NCBI RefSeq assembly: GCF_051020955.1
Contig: NC_135027.1
Location: forward strand, 8,472,532-8,536,531
Reading direction: 5' to 3'
DNA: 64,000 nucleotides
Source: Megalopta genalis
Lineage: Eukaryota > Arthropoda > Insecta > Hymenoptera > Halictidae
In this document: piece after piece, positions 60,390 to 64,000 of the stretch
Numbering within the stretch: position 1 is the first letter of the stretch
Layout of the letters: each line of letters opens with the position of its first letter
Notes under the pieces: model-generated
Database searches by the model: none
What the model was told of the DNA's origin: nothing
What the model saw: only the letters and a program-made list of their open reading frames with translations
Translations under genes and position numbers: made by a program

Positions 60390-63300
60390 GACATTTTTTC
60401 TAAAATATTTAAGTTAATATTAATATGAAAAGTATATTTATATTTTTCATAAAAATCATTATAATCTTACAAAAATTATATCGTGTTTGGTCTTATTTTA
60501 ATCGGAAAAAGCTCACAATATTGCATTGGCAATTCCGAAAAAGATAAAATTGAACTACGAATCTCGGTCTAAGCCACTTCAATCTCGAGGTCATCGATTC
60601 TGCCTGGCACCATGCTCGCACATCTAATGTGGACACCTTCAATCGAGCATGCTGCCAGCACGACCCGAACCTAGCACGTAGATGTGTATCGACCCTTATT
60701 CGAATGTCCGCAAGCAGATGAAACCCCTGCGATGAATAATACACTGTATAAACTCGTGTGAAACGAAGTACGCAATCCAATTATGTTTTTATGAGCGATA
60801 CAAATGTCGGAGATATTTCACTATTGTTTACACGAGCACGGGAAACGGTAACGCGTCTCTCGTTGTTTGTTCAAAAAACGCGTCGCTAATTTTCCGCGAA
60901 AATCGAGAGCACAGAGTTCTCGAACAGTTTCAGACCGTCCTCGGACTGGAACGGTATCGAAACTCCCGGACAGCTCGGAAAATGTTTAGTTATTAAAATT
61001 CTTTGAAGTCCCGAGTGTCTTGGACGGCTTGAAATTTTTAATATTAAATATTTGGTGCTTCGCTTCACGTTTTAAATTTCATAAGCTCATGGATAAGTTA
61101 ACGCCACGTAAGGTTCGTTGCAAATGTAAATGTAGAATTTTATTAACGAACGTAACTTTAAAGCTTTCGAACTTTCGAGAAATTGTCTACGAAACTTTCT
61201 GCTTAGATCTTTATATTTATAACGATAATTACGACGTTTCGAGTTGTATATCTGTTACAATCAGACTGCGGATCTTCGTGCGAAATAAAAACTTTTCGAA
61301 ATCAATCGTATGGAACAGGGTTTAAGCGAAAATGCGTTTTATAATAATGAATCGAACGGAATGTTATCGAATTCCCAAATTCTTCTAATGGCAATTCTTC
61401 TAATCTAAAATTCATTCTAAAAACTCGATAAAAATACGTGAACCGAATTGACATTCTATTCCCGTGTGTGGCTCTCTTGAGTCAATATTAATATAAAACC
61501 ATTCCACACCGGGCATAATCGATTTCCGTATTAGCAATTCAAAAACACTGGAATTTAAAATTCAATTCACTAGCACGAAGAATCATCATTGTTTTTGGAG
61601 AAATCTCTCGTGACACCCGTCACTAGTCAGCTCGATATTCAGCAATTAATAACGAGGCCGTTGATTAAACCACAACATGTAGGTTTAAGGCTATCGATCG
61701 ATGAACACAAACTTTAAACTGTCAGTAGAAAATTGACAGGAATCGACAAAAATCTGTCTTTCACTCTTTTAGAAAATTCTATTTAAAAACGAAACCGCAG
61801 TTTTTGCTAGCTATAAAAGAAAATATGTTCTTATCTCACTTATTATTATTTTCTTATGATATTATTTCACTGCCATCCTTAACACGTCGAAATTCATTTT
61901 TATTGCAATATCTTGAAAGAACTAAACGTTACTAAGATCTTTAGAACACAAAAGAGTTGAGTTGTTATTTTCTATGATATCTTTCTAGTTTTGGAATTGA
62001 CATTCAGCATTTAACGTGTGAAAAATCATTCAAAAAATCTTTTGAACACTGAAGTCGATTTTCTTGCAATGCTATTTCAGCATTTGTATCTTCTTCTACA
62101 AGCTTCTGGAATAAGATGTACGATCAATACGTCGAGAATCATCCTAAAATGGTTTAAAAAAAATGTACAAGTTCTTTAATAAAATAATTACGAATACAAG
62201 TACTTGAATAAAATACACGGGGATAAAAGACGTTCGCCACAAAGGCCACGCGTCTTTGTTGTCGAAATAATTGATTCGAACGAATTTGCGTCGCACAATG
62301 GCACCGAAGTTAGCAACGAAGGAGGGACAATCTCTAGTTGCATAAAGGCTTGGAATCACGCTTATTTGAAGCGAGAGAGACCTGTCAGCCGGGGGGGGGG
62401 GACACCAAGAGCACTTTATCATTCGCAAAGTCGGTCCCGCGACTTCTCCTCTCTCTTAATGCATAAGTCGAGCGGTTGATGCACATCGTCTCCGTAACAA
62501 ATACGGCTAACTAAGCGCAAAAGTGCAGCGCGTCCGCGAAAGCTTATTACTCGATGTTTACAACCGCGAAGAAACTTGGCCGACGACGTACATGCCGGAG
62601 AATCACACTTTAGGAACTCCGTAGAGAGAAGTTCCGCGGCAATTCCGACGACCATACTGAACAATTTCAAACGAGCCCTGACGACCCCTGATCTTATAAT
62701 TAACCCATTTCGCTTTGAAGCTTTAATATTCAGTTGCCAGCCGAGATCCGACGATTCCGAACGACACGCAGCGTAATATTTCGATGATCTAGGCGGACTT
62801 AATACCGAATGACTATTCTCTTTGTTTTCCATTATGTGTTTTATTGTAATTACTTAGAATGCTGATTTATAAAAATGAGCATTATCGATTTCTTTATGAA
62901 TTATAAGTGCTCCATCTCCTTACGCATCACGTACCATAAAATTAAATAGATGAAGGTAAAACGAGAAAATAATTTAAAATAAAATGATATAAAATAGAAC
63001 AGAATAAAGTGTAATAATTTATATGTCGAGGTTAAAATTGTCTAAAAACATTCAATTTTCGAATTAAATCCTTCCAGGCTGTCGAAATACCGCGCTGTGC
63101 AACGGCCGGTCGCGTGTTTCTAGATCAATGTGCACTATCGTCCATAAGTCCCTCGACACTTGCTCATTAATTGCAGTTACGGTCGAGCCTCGATTATCCG
63201 AATTTGCCATTGTTCGAACAGGTTTCACGTGTAAACACCCGAAACCGAGGCGACGTATATGCAATACTATTTATTGCACGATTCACCGTAGATTTAAGCT

Positions 63301-64000
63301 CGTGTTGTAACTGTTCTACCAGATTAATCCTTTTGTACATGATGTTCACCTATTAGTACTAAAACTTGATCATTCTGTAGATCGTATTCACCTTTTTGCA
63401 AGTTTCATCAATAACGAATAACATCTTTTCGAAATGACCCATCCCTTTTATTTTAAAAGCGCTAAACAAATTATATGATCGATTAAATTCAATCGCTGTC
63501 GGCGTCTCCCTCGTTTCCTACGCCACGAAATCCCCCCTTCCCGAATTCTCAAGATAATCACGAGTGTGAACGACACCAAATTTTGAAGGATTTGACGTTA
63601 AAAGTTTTCGATCGGAGAAACTGCCGTCACGGAAATAGATTAACAACGAAAGCGGCTGCCAATATTTACCGCGAAATATTAAATCACGCGATATGATTTA
63701 TACGGCGAAGCATTGGCGTAACCAGCCGGCGCGATAGTGTATCATATTCTGATCATCGGACGAGATGTATGTACATATATTCATTGGCAAATTGAGGTAG
63801 TCGGACTGGCGTTTGGTTTTCGAACGTCTAGTTAATAATACGTAAGCAATTATGCCCCTGTTGTTTATTAATGCTCGTCGTGTTACAGTATGGCGATTAT
63901 GACGGTGATGCTTTATATTTCGGACGTCTGACTGTTCATTAGCGAACGTCAATATTTATTAAGCCCGCCAGATGGATGGCAACGCCGCGCCGGCAGTCGC
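60390..64000. other. No gene recognised; poly-G at 62391-62401
   Basis: AT-rich with CpG-rich patches. An 11-G run lies at 62391-62401. CGGTCGAGCCTCGATTATCC at 63180 resembles a pogo/Tigger-type terminal repeat but lacks a partner. A dispersed motif lies at 61255-61298. Frames up to 137 codons (minus 62419-62832) show no domain. Confidence 0.5.

Overview
The window looks like intronic or intergenic DNA from an insect. Hymenoptera (perhaps an ant) is my best guess. It is AT-rich overall with CpG-rich islands, has many simple repeats and small DNA-transposon remnants, and has almost no long open frames. There are no bacterial features: no operons, no ribosome-binding-site-led genes, no CRISPR.

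Only one stretch is convincing host coding sequence: a 191-bp internal exon on the + strand (18050-18240). It encodes the second half of a CUB domain and has good splice sites on both sides. If that gene has long introns, as many neuronal receptor genes do, much of the window could be its introns. I could not find its neighbouring exons.

The rest is best read as a transposon and satellite archive. At 6298-8273, three TTAA-flanked elements (A, B, C) stand end to end and share single TTAA tetranucleotides. Element A carries a nested palindromic TA-flanked MITE. Element C is an internally deleted piggyBac whose transposase reading frame is interrupted by a further TTAA-flanked MITE. Solo TTAA MITEs lie at 5119-5357 and 23949-24202. 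Two families of almost wholly palindromic TA-flanked MITEs have three copies each (6522, 19550, 43051; and 15872, 18401, 41917). Two decayed Tc1/mariner-superfamily transposase 3' ends lie at about 11962 and 19979, both without key catalytic residues.

Tandem arrays include a 29/30-bp AT-rich minisatellite (11174-11703), a 120-bp array (14243-15150), a 201-227-bp AT-rich array enclosed by inverted repeats (33802-34540), and a degenerate array of about 90 bp split by a TA MITE (47191-47880). Two diverged copies of an unnamed dispersed repeat lie at 3214-3900 and 42354-42793. Most open frames of 60-200 codons look like chance frames and are not annotated as genes. I found no tRNA, rRNA or recognisable conserved insect microRNA.
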